From Rhipicephalus microplus (taxonomy: Eukaryota; Arthropoda; Arachnida; Ixodida; Ixodidae): 64,000 nucleotides of DNA. The notes under the pieces are model-generated. The model searched no databases and was not told the DNA's origin. It saw only the letters and a program-made list of their open reading frames with translations. How positions within the stretch are numbered: the stretch's first letter is position 1; each line of letters starts with the position of its first letter. The stretch is taken from positions 285,327,276 through 285,391,275 of the forward strand of contig NC_134710.1 of the NCBI RefSeq assembly GCF_043290135.1. Reading direction: 5' to 3'. The position numbers were made by a program, and so were the translations under genes. Shown here in pieces: positions 1 through 10,016 of this stretch.

Positions 1-336
1 AGAAACTTTTCATACCTGGTTAATTTATTTACGACTTGGGTGTTACACGTGCACGGGAGTAACAGAGGGAAAACACAGACAAGGGAGACGACATGGATTA
101 TGTCTCCGTGTTCCCCCCCCCCCAAAAAAAAAATGCGTTTTGCTCACTTCTTGAAAACAAAGGATCACGCAGATTTAACGAGTTTAAAATGTATAGGAAC
201 AAATTAAGCGTACACCTAAAAAGGCAAAAATGCATATTATAAAACTAAAATCATTCCCGTAATCAGTAACTCCAAACCGCTCTGGGGTGTTGTTGATAAA
301 ATTATAGGAACGGAACGACCACGTATACCTACCGAA
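1..336. other. Anonymous AT-rich sequence
   Basis: No gene or recognised repeat is seen here except a C-run followed by an A-run near 112-133. It lies downstream of the weak minus-strand exon candidate at 337-585 and could be its 3' UTR; an AATAAA on the minus strand near 24-31 fits that idea but is weak evidence. Confidence 0.3.
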
Positions 337-585
337 TTACACTATAATGGTAAAACAAATCTTTAGCACGGCGCCTGCATATCTGTTAAATTTCCATTTT
401 CTAGCATCAGGTGCTTTCCAAGGCCCTACAGTAGCACCATTCTCATAATGTACTAATTCGTACTCGGCCTGCACGGATTCTATGTTTTTATCACGTACGG
501 CAGACGACGAGATGGTATTCACCGTGTCCACACTGAAAGACACGCGCTCGCTCGGTTGCGATGAAATCAGCGTTCTGTCTTTCAA
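337..585 (-). CDS. Possible terminal exon, unknown protein
   Basis: This is an 82-codon open frame on the minus strand. Its composition is protein-like, with mixed polar and charged residues, motifs such as YELVHYENGA and GPWKAPDARKWKF, and a hydrophobic C-terminus (ICFTIIV). It has no simple repeats, unlike most open frames in the window. The family is not recognised. If real it is more likely the last exon of a spliced gene than a whole gene, because the frame runs up to possible AG acceptors near 575-595. No upstream exon was found. It could equally be a chance ORF. Confidence 0.22.
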   Translation of the reverse strand: MKDRTLISSQPSERVSFSVDTVNTISSSAVRDKNIESVQAEYELVHYENGATVGPWKAPDARKWKFNRYAGAVLKICFTIIV

Positions 586-601
586 AAGCTGCTATCTGTT
601 G

Positions 602-690
602 AATTGCTGCTTTAGCAAATTATATTGCTAAAGCAGCAATTATATCGCTAAATTATATGCTAAGCAGCAAATATATTGCTAAAGCACGGA
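602..690. repeat. Short perfect palindrome plus degenerate repeats
   Basis: A perfect inverted repeat has 17-base arms at 602-618 and 625-641 around a 6-base loop. Two more degenerate units of the motif TTGCTAAAGCA follow to about 686. It could form a hairpin or be a decayed inverted-repeat element end. Confidence 0.75.
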
Positions 691-1755
691 GTAAAAACTT
701 CGTCAAGAGACATGTGAGTCTCCTTTTGCTTTACCACTTGGAAATATTTTTTGTGCATATATGTCTTAAATAAACAGACTGAAATATTGCGTGTCGTCTC
801 TCTCGTAGGTAGTGTTTGTGCTGTTACTCCCTTGCTGAACACTAAACCAGCTCCCCCCAAAACAGGTAACGATGGGGCTTTACCGATTGGCCTATGGCAG
901 CGGGCGTTCTTGCCTCCGCTATCCTTGGATTTGCTTTAAATTCGTAATCATGGGAGTGCTAGATAGCACCACTCTTATCTATGGCGGCAAACGCAGAACA
1001 TTCTTCTCAGTGTGTTCTCTCACCACGTCGACCAAGAATGTCATTTTGCCCCGAGTGAGGGACTCAAAGAAAGCGTCAAATCAAGATAACCGCAAGTGTA
1101 CACTTGATTTTTGGCATCAGAAAAAGAGGGCAGTGGATTATTACAAAAACAAAGAAAAAAAGGAGAGAAACCACCCGTTCTTTTCTATATGGAAGTGGGT
1201 ACTGGTTTTTTGCCTTTACACTGTGAATGAAGACACGAAAAGGTGGTTACCGTGACAATCAAAACGCACGCATTTAGTATAGTTTTTTTTTTTTGGAAAG
1301 AAGCATCGCTGACAAATAAAACCCTGTTAAGAGGATTCTCTGCTTTGTAGATGAAAAAAAACAGGGACAGAAATTTTGCTGCGTACAACGAGCTCCATAT
1401 TCTAATGCCTTAACGGTCAGTAACTTACGAAATAAATTTTTTTCTCTTTCGTTTGTGGCCTTAAGTGAAACAAAATAAGAGGAAGTAGGCTGCCTTTCAA
1501 CCACAAAGTCTGTCTGGAGCCTAACGAGTGCTAACAGAGGAAGTGCGTTACGCTATTGTATGGACGCAATGAAGAGAATACCAGGTCGTTTTTTTTCTGT
1601 TCGTTTTTTTTTTCGTTTCACCTTTCGGACGACTCCGGCAGTAATCCGAGCCGTCGTTCACTAGGAGAGAAGGGTTTTGAGTAAATTTGCATGATGGCTG
1701 CCAGTTAAGATCAGGCACCGAAACGTTCACGACCACACCAACGTGCACGGCGTTT
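691..1755. other. Anonymous sequence
   Basis: No gene or known repeat was recognised. A 127-codon open frame at 872-1255 on the plus strand has no recognisable motif and a lysine-rich tail from A-rich DNA, so it is not called. Confidence 0.3.
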
Positions 1756-1765
1756 GATACGTTAT
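1756..1765 (+). repeat. Target-site duplication, left copy (RTE insertion)
   Basis: The 10-base word GATACGTTAT occurs here and again at 2020-2029, flanking the RTE LINE 3' fragment exactly. Confidence 0.88.
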
Positions 1766-2019
1766 CATCATCATCATCATCATCATCAGCCTTTCTACGT
1801 CCACTGCAGGACAAAGGCCTCTCCCATGTTCCGCCAGTTAACCCGGTCCTGTGCTTGCTGCTGCCAATTTATACCCGCAAACTTCTTAATCTCATCTGCC
1901 CACCTAACCTTCTGTCTTCCCCTAACCCGCTTCCCTTCTCTGGGAATCCAGTTAGTTACCCTTAATGACCAGCGGTTATCCTGTCTACGCGCTACATGTA
2001 GTAGCGCATGTAGCACGTA
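1766..2019 (-). mobile_element. 5'-truncated RTE-type LINE, 3' end
   Basis: The minus strand encodes the C-terminal tail typical of RTE-clade reverse transcriptases: HVARRQDNRWSLRV, then IPREGKRVRGRQKVRW, then INWQQQAQDRVNW, ending GEAFVLQWT at 1795. It is followed by an (ATG)n tail at about 1766-1788, the usual RTE 3' terminus. A perfect 10-bp duplication flanks it, so the insertion is fairly recent. About 24 bases at the 5' junction (1996-2019) are shuffled copies of local sequence, as seen when reverse transcription ends abortively. It is a dead fragment. Confidence 0.9.
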
Positions 2020-2029
2020 GATACGTTAT
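2020..2029 (+). repeat. Target-site duplication, right copy (RTE insertion)
   Basis: This is identical to 1756-1765 and marks the 5' boundary of the truncated RTE copy. Confidence 0.88.
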
Positions 2030-2039
2030 AGCAGCCAGA

Positions 2040-2138
2040 AAAAGAATATGAAAGAAAGAAAGAACGAACGAAAGAAAAAGAGAAAGAAAAAGGAAAGAAA
2101 TGAAGAAAAAAAGAATAAAGACAGACAAAAAGAAAGAA

Positions 2139-2194
<56 letters not shown>
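2040..2194 (+). repeat. (GAAA)n microsatellite
   Basis: The tract is impure GAAA/AAAG, becoming pure from about 2140. The lysine/arginine-rich and FLSF-rich open frames across it are artefacts of the repeat. Confidence 0.95.
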
Positions 2195-2195
<1 letters not shown>

Positions 2196-3046
2196 CAGAC
2201 CGTGCCGTAAGCAACGAATTCCTGAATGTTCGAGCTGCAGGCGCACCACTTACGTTTTCAATCTTACCATCAGAAAAATTTCAGAACGCGTGGCAGCAAT
2301 ATATGAAATATATGAAAGCTGCCTCATACATTGGGAATGTTTCCAGTCTAATCTAGAGAAACTAAAACGACTAGGTGCAAACAGACCAGATGGTGTGCTC
2401 ATTCATTCATGCAAAATATTTCCCACTAAGTGACAGAAATGACATGACCTAGAATGCATATGTGCTAGAGGGCATCCACGTTATTCTTTTTCTTGTCTTT
2501 TTGATCTTGTTTCTTAGATGATCAATAAAAACTGTGGCACGCGTAGTCAACCTTGGCGTCATTTCTCAAATAAATGACAACCTTGCAGTCATTTCTCATG
2601 GCAATGTATTGTTTTCATTCTACAGCAGCTCGGTGTAGTGTTTAAGGTCTTAAATTTAGTTCACCCGCACTGTATGACCTCATGCTAGCTGCCTGGCTGT
2701 AACAATACGAGGCTTAACCCTTTCAGGGTCGAATATTTTCGCCAAATGTGACCCAATAGGGTTCATTCTTTGTTGCTCATTTAAATTCATCAGGAAAAAA
2801 ATAGGTTTTTAAAGCTACCATACATTCTCAAAAAATGTTTTATGTGGTGACACACACAATTTATTCATGAATAATTAGAAAATTTCTATAAAAAAGCTTA
2901 CAATAGTGTTAAAAATAATTTCTGTGTGTAGCTCCCAGACGTAACAAAAAATTGGCGCCCGAGGTGGCGTCAAAGAAAAACACCGAGGAAGAAAGACATC
3001 ATTGACCAAGCCAGCATCGTCTTGCTGCGCACTCGTTTGAGATGTT
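2195..3046. other. Anonymous sequence with one possible MITE end
   Basis: No gene is seen. At 2714-2731 the sequence TTAACCCTTTCAGGGTC resembles the end of a TTAA-targeting MITE, but no matching inverted end was found within the window. Confidence 0.3.
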
Positions 3047-3290
3047 GCCCCGCCGCGGTGGTCTAGTGGCTAAGGTACTCGGCTGTTGACCCGCAGGTCA
3101 TGGGATTGAATCCCGGCTGCAGCGGCTGCATTTTCGATGGAGGCGAAAATGCTTGAGGCCCGTGGGCTCAGATTTAGGTGCATGTCAAAGAATCCCAGGT
3201 GATCGAAATTTCCGGGGCCCTCCGCTATGGCGTCTGTCATAATCATATGGTGGTTTTGGGACGTTAAACTCCAACAATAATTATTATTAA
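3047..3290 (+). mobile_element. Tick tRNA-derived SINE (Ruka-like), full length
   Basis: The copy begins GCCCCGCCGCGGTGG. It has an A-box-like TGGTCTAGTGGC, a B-box-like region around GGATTGAATCCC, then the family body (GATGGAGGCGAAAATG, CAGATTTAGGTGCATG, TTTTGGGACGTTAAAC) and an A/T-rich tail. The tRNA-like head would carry the internal RNA polymerase III promoter. It encodes no protein. Mutations in the head and body suggest moderate age. Confidence 0.9.
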
Positions 3291-4349
3291 GATACAACCA
3301 GGCACCTTGAGAATCGTGGTCCTCTCGCTTTTGTTACAAGATACATTTACTCCCAATAGTAAGGCGGAAGCGCCCAATTGCAGTCAGTAGTAATGAACGT
3401 TGCTTTATGCGTGACGGCTTCTTGCAGTGATGTACTTGGATATCAACCCGTGTGAACTACACCAAACGCTTTTACATAGATAGCCCATGTGTAGGAGTGC
3501 CAACTTTAGTTGCGTAGCAATTAAAAAGACGCACAGTAGGGCAGCACAAGCTTTAAAATCAACGAAACAGGCAGGTAATGAGTGAACACTTATTCATTTT
3601 GAAACACTTACATAAATAGCAACCTCTGCTATGAATGACTGAAGCAGTTTGCACAACAAATTTTTTTTAGTCGGCTCGTCCGTAGAACGAACGGCTCGCC
3701 CGCAAAACCGGAAGATATCAAGCGGAATCGGCAACAAACAGGATATGACTTTTTTTATCGAAAAAGCACGTCTTTTATCAAATATCGCTGCAGTCATACA
3801 CACTCGTTGTTCTGCTTTCAATTTCATGTCATTTGTAGGTTGAAGGTGAGAAGTATATAATTTTACATTTGTAGATCTTCCTTCCTTGGGTTTCGAACGT
3901 GTCTAAGGAGAACAAAATCACTGTACGCGATAATATCTGGAAGATTCTCGTCAAGCGAATGCTGTCGTTTTGGACGCGCTTACATTATTTTATTGCAGGC
4001 GTGTATGTGAGGTGTACTAAAGCTCCCAAATTGAAACACCCCAATCTAATTCATTGACCACTGGCTCAAAAGGAAGAAAGAATGTAAAGTTAATTATCGT
4101 TATTCAATGAATTTCAGCTTTCTGGGCATTTGAGTTTATTTTTTATATTAATTTTCATATACTTACGGAATCAGACCATATTGTACGTCCTTAACAGCGC
4201 AGAATTTCGGTTAACACAAGCGACAACGACGGTCATGCGTTCAAAGTCAGGCGACCGCAAAATGTGGCAACGCGAAATGACAATACGCGTCGGTAAAAAA
4301 CCAGATTGCCATAATTGATCACCGGCGATTTCAATGTAAGAAGTACTGC
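3291..4349. other. Anonymous sequence
   Basis: This is AT-rich unique-looking DNA. No gene, repeat family or conserved motif was recognised. Confidence 0.3.
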
Positions 4350-4552
4350 GTCCCAAAACAGCGGTATGATTATGAAGAAACACCGTATAGCGGAGGGCTC
4401 CGGAAATTTCGACCATCTGATATTTATTATCGTGCACTGATATCGCACTGTACATGGTCATGTATAACTGGTGCCTCCATCGAAATTTGACCGCCGCGGC
4501 ATGGATTGAACTCACGACCATCGGGGACAGCTACCGAGCTGCACCCCAACCA
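4350..4552 (-). mobile_element. Degenerate tRNA-derived SINE
   Basis: This is an old relative of the Ruka-like family on the minus strand. It retains GCGTCCCAAAACAGC, TATGATTATGA, GGAGGGCTCCGGAAATTTCG, GCCTCCATCGAAATT and a decayed tRNA-like head ending near CAACCACTACTTC. Heavy divergence suggests great age or a sister subfamily. Confidence 0.7.
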
Positions 4553-5370
4553 CTACTTCATCGTAGTGGACTGATCGCCGACAAGTCCACGATTAGATGA
4601 TGAGTTATTGAAAAACGGGGCATACATATACGCATACGATGGAAGCCCACCTTCGTGAAGCCGAACTTCATGATTTTCATGAACTGAAGGGGATTCATGA
4701 GTAATGTATACGGTGACCTTGCGTAGTGTTAAAGGTAATGCGAGTTACCTTTACTCACTATAATTACTTGCACTCTGATTTTCCATCTTCTTGCACCGTG
4801 AACCTGGTTTCATTTAAAACTGTCAAGCTATCTGTTGGAATGCGGCGTTTTGCTCCGTCCCAGACAGATGCTGAAACTGTATGTGATAAAAACAAGACTG
4901 AAAACTCAAGAAAGCCAAATAAGATAACATAGGGATCTCGCTTGTTGTTTTTTTTTTGTGCTCGGTGAAAAATCACGTACATACCTTTTTTCTATTTCCT
5001 TTCTTTATTTATTTATTTATTTATTTACTTTTGTAACGCCTACAACTGATATTGTAGCACCATCGAGATTCATGAGTTTAAATAAACTGCAAGCAGCGTA
5101 CATAACTTCCGCAGCAAAACACGAGTCGCATATTTTTTTTTTTTCTCGAAGAAAACAGATTTCTCTCAGGCCAACGGCGAATGACGAGTCTGACAAACGG
5201 CACATATAACAATGAAATGAAATCTAGTTTACTCGCTCTCGGGGATACATAAATATTGACTGTGACAATGAACTATCTTTAGAACAGCTTGCTTCTAGGA
5301 GATCGCAACCTAAGCATAAATATGAGCGACGCCAGCCATAGGCCTCACTTTTTTACAATCCGTAGTTTTT
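4553..5370. other. Anonymous sequence
   Basis: No gene was recognised. It includes a short (TTTA)n stretch at about 5003-5031. Confidence 0.3.
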
Positions 5371-5910
5371 CTTGGGGACCTTCGATGCAAAAACTTTGAT
5401 CTGTTTGCCTGCCTGCCGGCCTGTCTGTCTGTCTGTCTGTCTGTCTGTAGAATTGTCTGTTTGTCCACCGTACCCGCGAACCGGGTACTCCAAACAGCAC
5501 CAGCCGATACCCCGAACGGCCAACCACATCCACAGCGCCCACCAATGTTGCTCAAGGATCAGCGTTCATACGTGTGCGATTGTCAAATAAAAAACAATTA
5601 TTGCGCATATCTGAGGCACCATAACAACACGTAAATATTCTGCATGTTCGGATTTTACTAGAAAATGCATACATAAGTAATTCTAAGGACCGTAGCGCTT
5701 ATCGCGCTGCGCTGACCATGTAACGCTCGCACGAAAAAGTGAGTGTTTCCAACGCTTTGGTAAGACGACACGGTGGCGGCACCTGCCCGTCGCTTTGCGT
5801 CCTACACCTTATCACCTCTGAAGCGGGCACGCTCACCCGTCTCAGAGGCACGTGTTAGGTTTTTTACACAAAACTGCCAGATGCCGCTCATTTCTCACGT
5901 GTTACGTGAT
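5371..5910 (+). repeat. 0.5-kb interspersed repeat, copy 1
   Basis: This segment matches 6779-7253 in the same order and strand. Shared blocks include CTTGGGGAC, GCAAAAACTTTG, GCGCCCACCAATGTTGCTCA, CACCATAACAACAC, ACCGTAGCGCTTATC and TTTCCAACGCTTTG. A (CTGT)n tract near the left end (5406-5448) is longer than in copy 2. No coding capacity or terminal repeats were seen. It is probably an unnamed interspersed repeat or an old segmental duplication. Confidence 0.8.
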
Positions 5911-6314
5911 TGTTTTTGTATGTCTTCGCGCAGGAAAGCGAAAAGTGCACAAAATAATAACGACTACAACAAAATGGAGAGTGTGATGATCCTCAGATGA
6001 TACACATGGCGCGTTCACGTGATGCAAAAAACGCGTTCTTCGTTGCAACTTGCCGCTGCCGAAATAATGGCACACGATAAATGTTCCGAGTGCCGGTCGC
6101 TTCACTCTAACATTGAGTCAAAAAAAGCCGTGTTTTCGTCCCACAAAAATAATCTTCATCTATCTTGCGCTCCTTTGCTTCAATTATCACCGCGCGTCCG
6201 GTAGTTTCATGTCACGAACGGCATACGCGTTATCAGAGTTACATAGCTAGCATTCTTGATAGAAAACTGGCCAGCGCCGAGTTTTCAAGAAGCGTAGGCA
6301 AGCCACATGACTAT
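5911..6314. other. Anonymous sequence
   Basis: No gene or recognised repeat is seen here. Confidence 0.3.
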
Positions 6315-6331
6315 TATTGTTGGTGAACAAA
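6315..6331 (+). repeat. Target-site duplication, left copy (SINE at 6332)
   Basis: The 17-base word TATTGTTGGTGAACAAA recurs perfectly at 6569-6585, on the other side of the SINE. Confidence 0.92.
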
Positions 6332-6568
6332 TGATTGATTTGTGGGGTTTAACGTCCCAAAACCACCATATGATTATGAGAGACGCCGTAGTGGAGGGCT
6401 CCGGAAATTTTGACCACCTGGGGTTCTTTAACGTGCACCCAAAGCTGAGCACACGGGCCTCGACATTTCCGCCTCCATCGGAAATGCAGCCTACGCAGCC
6501 GGGATTTGAACCCGCGACCTGCGGGTCAGCAGCCGAGTACGTTAGCCACTAGACCACCGCGGCGGGGC
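6332..6568 (-). mobile_element. Tick tRNA-derived SINE (Ruka-like), young copy
   Basis: This is a full-length copy on the minus strand, with the tRNA-like head at 6480-6568 and a TGAT-type tail at 6332-6342. The body keeps the consensus words CCAAAACCACCATATG, GAGGGCTCCGGAAATTTTG and GGGTTCTTTAACGTGCACCC. A perfect 17-bp target duplication flanks it. That length is typical of LINE-mediated insertion and implies recent activity. Confidence 0.95.
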
Positions 6569-6585
6569 TATTGTTGGTGAACAAA
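6569..6585 (+). repeat. Target-site duplication, right copy (SINE at 6332)
   Basis: This is a perfect copy of 6315-6331. Confidence 0.92.
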
Positions 6586-6616
6586 ATGACACTCTTTTTT
6601 TTTACTCGACGTTTTG

Positions 6617-6743
6617 CTCAGATTTGGGTGCACGTTAAAGAACCCCAGGTGGTCTAAATTTCCGGAGCCCTCCACTACGGCGTCTCTCATAATCATATAG
6701 TGGTTTTGGGACGTTAAACCCCACATATCAAATCAAATCAAAT
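6617..6743 (+). mobile_element. 5'-truncated tick SINE with target duplication
   Basis: Only the 3' half of the Ruka-like SINE is present, from CTCAGATTTGGGTGCACG through GACGTTAAACCCCACATATC to an (AAATC)n tail. CTCGACGTTTTG at 6605-6616 and CTCGACATTTTG at 6744-6755 match at 11 of 12 positions, so it inserted independently and already truncated. Confidence 0.87.
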
Positions 6744-6778
6744 CTCGACATTTTGTTTTTTAAAGACAATAGTCTTTC

Positions 6779-7253
6779 TTGGGGACGTTCGACGCAAAAA
6801 CTTTGGTGTGTCTGTCTGTCTGTACATTTGTCTGTTTTTCCACTCTTTATGACACCTGGTACTTGAAGCGGCTGACCACATCCGCAGCGCCCACCAATGT
6901 TGCTCAAGATTTAGCGTTCATACTTGTGCAATCGTCAATTAAAAAGCAATTATTGTGCATTTCTGGGGCACCATAACAACACTTATATATTCTGCATGTG
7001 TGTCTTTTACTAGAAAAAACATACATAAGTAATTTTAGAGACCGTAGCGCTTATCACGCTGCACTGACCATGCAACGCTGGCACGAAAAGGCAAGTGTTT
7101 CCAACGCTTTGCTGAGACGAGATGGTGGCGGCACCTACCCGTCGCCTTGTGTTCTACACCGTAGTACTTCTGAGACGGCTGCGCACACCCGTCTCGAAGC
7201 CACGCGCTTCGTTTTCCAAGAAAACTGGCTGATGACGCTCATGTGTCACGTGT
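6779..7253 (+). repeat. 0.5-kb interspersed repeat, copy 2
   Basis: This is a direct diverged copy of 5371-5910, from CTTTCTTGGGGACGTTCGAC to CATGTGTCACGTG. Small indels and many substitutions separate the two copies. The pair flanks the SINE-bearing DNA between them. Confidence 0.8.
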
Positions 7254-7701
7254 GACGTCACTTGATGTGCTCGTTCGCCTCCGCGGCACGCTCGAGGCAC
7301 TCTAACGCAGCGCCTCCAGAATACTATTTACCAATTTTCTTGCGCAGAACATCAAATAAACGTTTTGTTCACTCACTTCACACGCAAGACTATCGTCTTT
7401 CGACGACATCTGCAGATTAACATGCAGATACGGGATCATTTTTTGGAGTGTTCCGTATACTTCAAACGCTGCGCAATCAGAAACTTCTACTGCATTGAAT
7501 GCAGCTGGTGAGAGTGACGCTGAGGTGTACGTGCGAACAACAATATGAATGAAGAATAAAAAAATTGCAGGAAGGAGAAGCTTGTGATGAAAAATTTGTA
7601 AACACGGTGTTTGTGCTGAGAGCGATGTTTCGAGAAGTGGAAATCTCTTCAGTTGCAGGTTTTGGAAAAGACAAGTCCACCTGTCGAAGCGCAAGCTCTG
7701 T

Positions 7702-7744
<43 letters not shown>

Positions 7745-8654
7745 GTCCGAATTCCTGTTGCCAATGCAGCCATGTCTCACCTCTCTTCTCATTGAACGAC
7801 TCCATACTGTATTTTGGATTGGTATTTCTACCGCGTGGCTCTCGTACAAACTCAACAACGTTCTTGAACAAAACAACAAGAAAAACACTTGCGAGCTGAA
7901 AAAAGGAAAACAAAAATTTAACGTGCCGACAGTTCAAACGCGTCACAACAACCGATCTCCTCGCTCTCAACAAAGCACACTGCCGACGCCAGCAATCGGA
8001 AGACCCCCTAGACCTACTCTACCCATGCTCAAACAAAAGCTTGTACGATACCGCGAAAACTGTCGTGCAATGCGCCAAGAGCCCCATATTGGGCGCCAGT
8101 GTGGGGTCCCAATATGGCGAGCGCCCCACTCTTGGAGTGAACGGATACAGTTGACATGGTCGGAACGAACCAGAACAACACACATTTAATTAACTACTTT
8201 TAGAACGACAATGTTGTCAGCCGAATTATTATACATCAATTGTGATCAACGCGTTGAACAACCTACACAATGTCACAGAACACAAAACAACATAACAAAC
8301 ACAATAACACACACAAAGCGGTTTCGCCAACGCCTGTCTTACAACGAGGACCCACGGTAGACAGCCCGTGGGCCCGTCCACGGCTGGCCCACCGCTAGAG
8401 ACAACCATTTGCGTCAACTGCCACCCGCCAAAAAGGACCGCTCATATCTCGAGTGCCGTCTCCCAGGCCTCCCGCCAGGCGTCAATGCCGGCGCTACGCA
8501 CTAACTATGATTATGATAGTGGGAACAAACACTCGCGAGCACGACGCCACCTACCACTCGATAGTTGTCACATCTGAATGCGGCTTATGTGCGAGACACG
8601 TGCGCCATAAGAAGCGAACTGCTTTACAGTGGGTGTGAGACACATAGCTTATAT
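7254..8654. other. Anonymous sequence with (CA)n tract
   Basis: No gene was recognised. A (CA)n(CG)n microsatellite lies at 7702-7746 and creates the cysteine/valine- and histidine/threonine-rich open frames around it. Confidence 0.35.
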
Positions 8655-8876
8655 AATATCTGGGATTTTACGCGCCAAGACGATATGATTAGAAGCACGA
8701 CATATTGGAAGCCTACGGAAATTACGAGCATCTGGTGTTCTTCAACGCGCATTAACATAGCACAGCGCACGGGCCGCTGACCATTTTGCCTCCAACGAAA
8801 TGTGACCACCGTGGCTGGAATCGAACCCGCCACCTTCGGGTCATCAGCACAACACCGTCAGTGCCACCCCACTCTA
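8655..8876 (-). mobile_element. Degenerate tRNA-derived SINE, related subfamily
   Basis: The minus strand carries a decayed SINE: TTTTACGCGCCAAGACGATATG, CATCTGGTGTTCTTCAACG, GCGCACGGGCC, CCTCCAACGAAATGTGACC and a tRNA-like head with GGAATCGAACCCGCCACC. The opening GATTTTACGCGCCAA replaces the usual GTTTAACGTCCCAA and also appears in the copy at 13262, suggesting a subfamily. Confidence 0.75.
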
Positions 8877-9096
8877 GCGGATTTCTCCTTAAACTTTACG
8901 GCATAAAAAAGTGGCCGCGATTGGAAGGACATTTTAAGCTCGTACAAGTACATTTTACCGTTTACCCTTGTGTTCTCACCAACTATAGTACACAGCCCCG
9001 AATAAAACTTATAACAACGAAAGGCTTACTGCGCATTAAGTTTCGCCCACTACTTCGTCACTACTTTGCGTTAAAAACAAAAGTTGGCCACTTCCT
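8877..9096. other. Anonymous sequence
   Basis: Short spacer between a SINE relic and the TTAA-flanked MITE; nothing recognised. Confidence 0.3.
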
Positions 9097-10016
9097 TTAA
9101 AGGGCCACTTACCACGCTTGACAATTTTGAGCTGACAAGCGCTATGCATAAACGAAACGTTCATGATCCCGTCTAACAAAATTTGCAACGCTACGCGCAG
9201 CGGAAATGGATCAAATTTCAAGATAAACGCTGCTCCCCCTCCCTTCTGCCGGCGCGCGCATAGAGAATGAGGGTATGACGTGCGCGTGTGAATGGCCTTA
9301 CGTACACGGCAACGCAGTGACGTTGGTTCTCTACGTAGACGACTCTGCTCTGACGTTGCAAACAGTGGCACGTGACATGGCAAAAACTATTTAACATGGC
9401 ATGCGTAGTTTATGTAACTTGTTGCTCGAAGAGATTAATAAAACTTTAGATAAATAATGAGACGCAATAAGAGATTGTGAGAGTCTTTTTTTCTATTTTT
9501 CTCTCGCAAATTGCAACGAGATGCGGGGCTAATGTGCCGGCGTTTCGCATGCGTTCATGTCCCCGCGGTCAGCGCATGGAGCAGACGACCACTGTGGAAC
9601 CCTCCTACGCGTTCGTGCACTCATTGTGCTAATCTATTGTGCCGCGTCTATGCCAGCGTTTCAAATGATCCCGCAGAAACAGGCAGAAGACCACAAAATA
9701 ACGCTAGTCAACAAAGCAACGCTGCTTGCGTGCGCAGAGGTTGGACTTGTTTGGGCACGTCATGCGCACGTCACCTCTTGGTCGGATGCCGGAGAGGGTG
9801 GGGAAGAGATTTGGCTTGCGAAGGCTACGTGGAGGAGCGGCAAGGGTTTCGAGCTCGCCTCTCATCCTCGTTTCGCGCCGCTTCAAAAAACCCGTTTTCT
9901 CCACTCGTGATGAACCGATTCAAAAAATTTTTGTGGCAAAATGTTCCTCATCGGACACCCAACAACTTTCACTGTCTAAATAAATTTGGTATGGGGCATG
10001 GTGAGTGGCCCTTTAA
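9097..10016. mobile_element. TTAA-flanked MITE (piggyBac-like)
   Basis: Inverted ends AGGGCCACTTACCACGC (9101-9117) and, read on the other strand, AGGGCCACTCACCATGC (9996-10012) match at 15 of 17 positions. Each is bordered outside by TTAA (9097-9100 and 10013-10016). TTAA target duplication is the hallmark of piggyBac-type transposition, so a non-autonomous piggyBac-type element is inferred. The 912-bp interior encodes nothing recognised; open frames of 117-172 codons in it lack any transposase motif. Confidence 0.85.

Noticed and set aside
1742..1790. (CAT)n tract as a polyhistidine coding region
   Set aside because: It is the RTE (ATG)n tail on the other strand, bounded by the target duplication.
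2714..2731. TTAACCCTTTCAGGGTC as a complete TTAA MITE
   Set aside because: Only one end was found; without the inverted partner a full element is not supported.
3047..3290. Functional tRNA gene at the SINE head
   Set aside because: The A- and B-box words are tRNA-like, but the sequence continues into the SINE body, the same unit recurs many times, and the arms do not pair as a clean cloverleaf.
7653..8189. 178-codon open frame
   Set aside because: It starts inside the (CA)n tract region and shows no domain; a start in microsatellite DNA is not credible.
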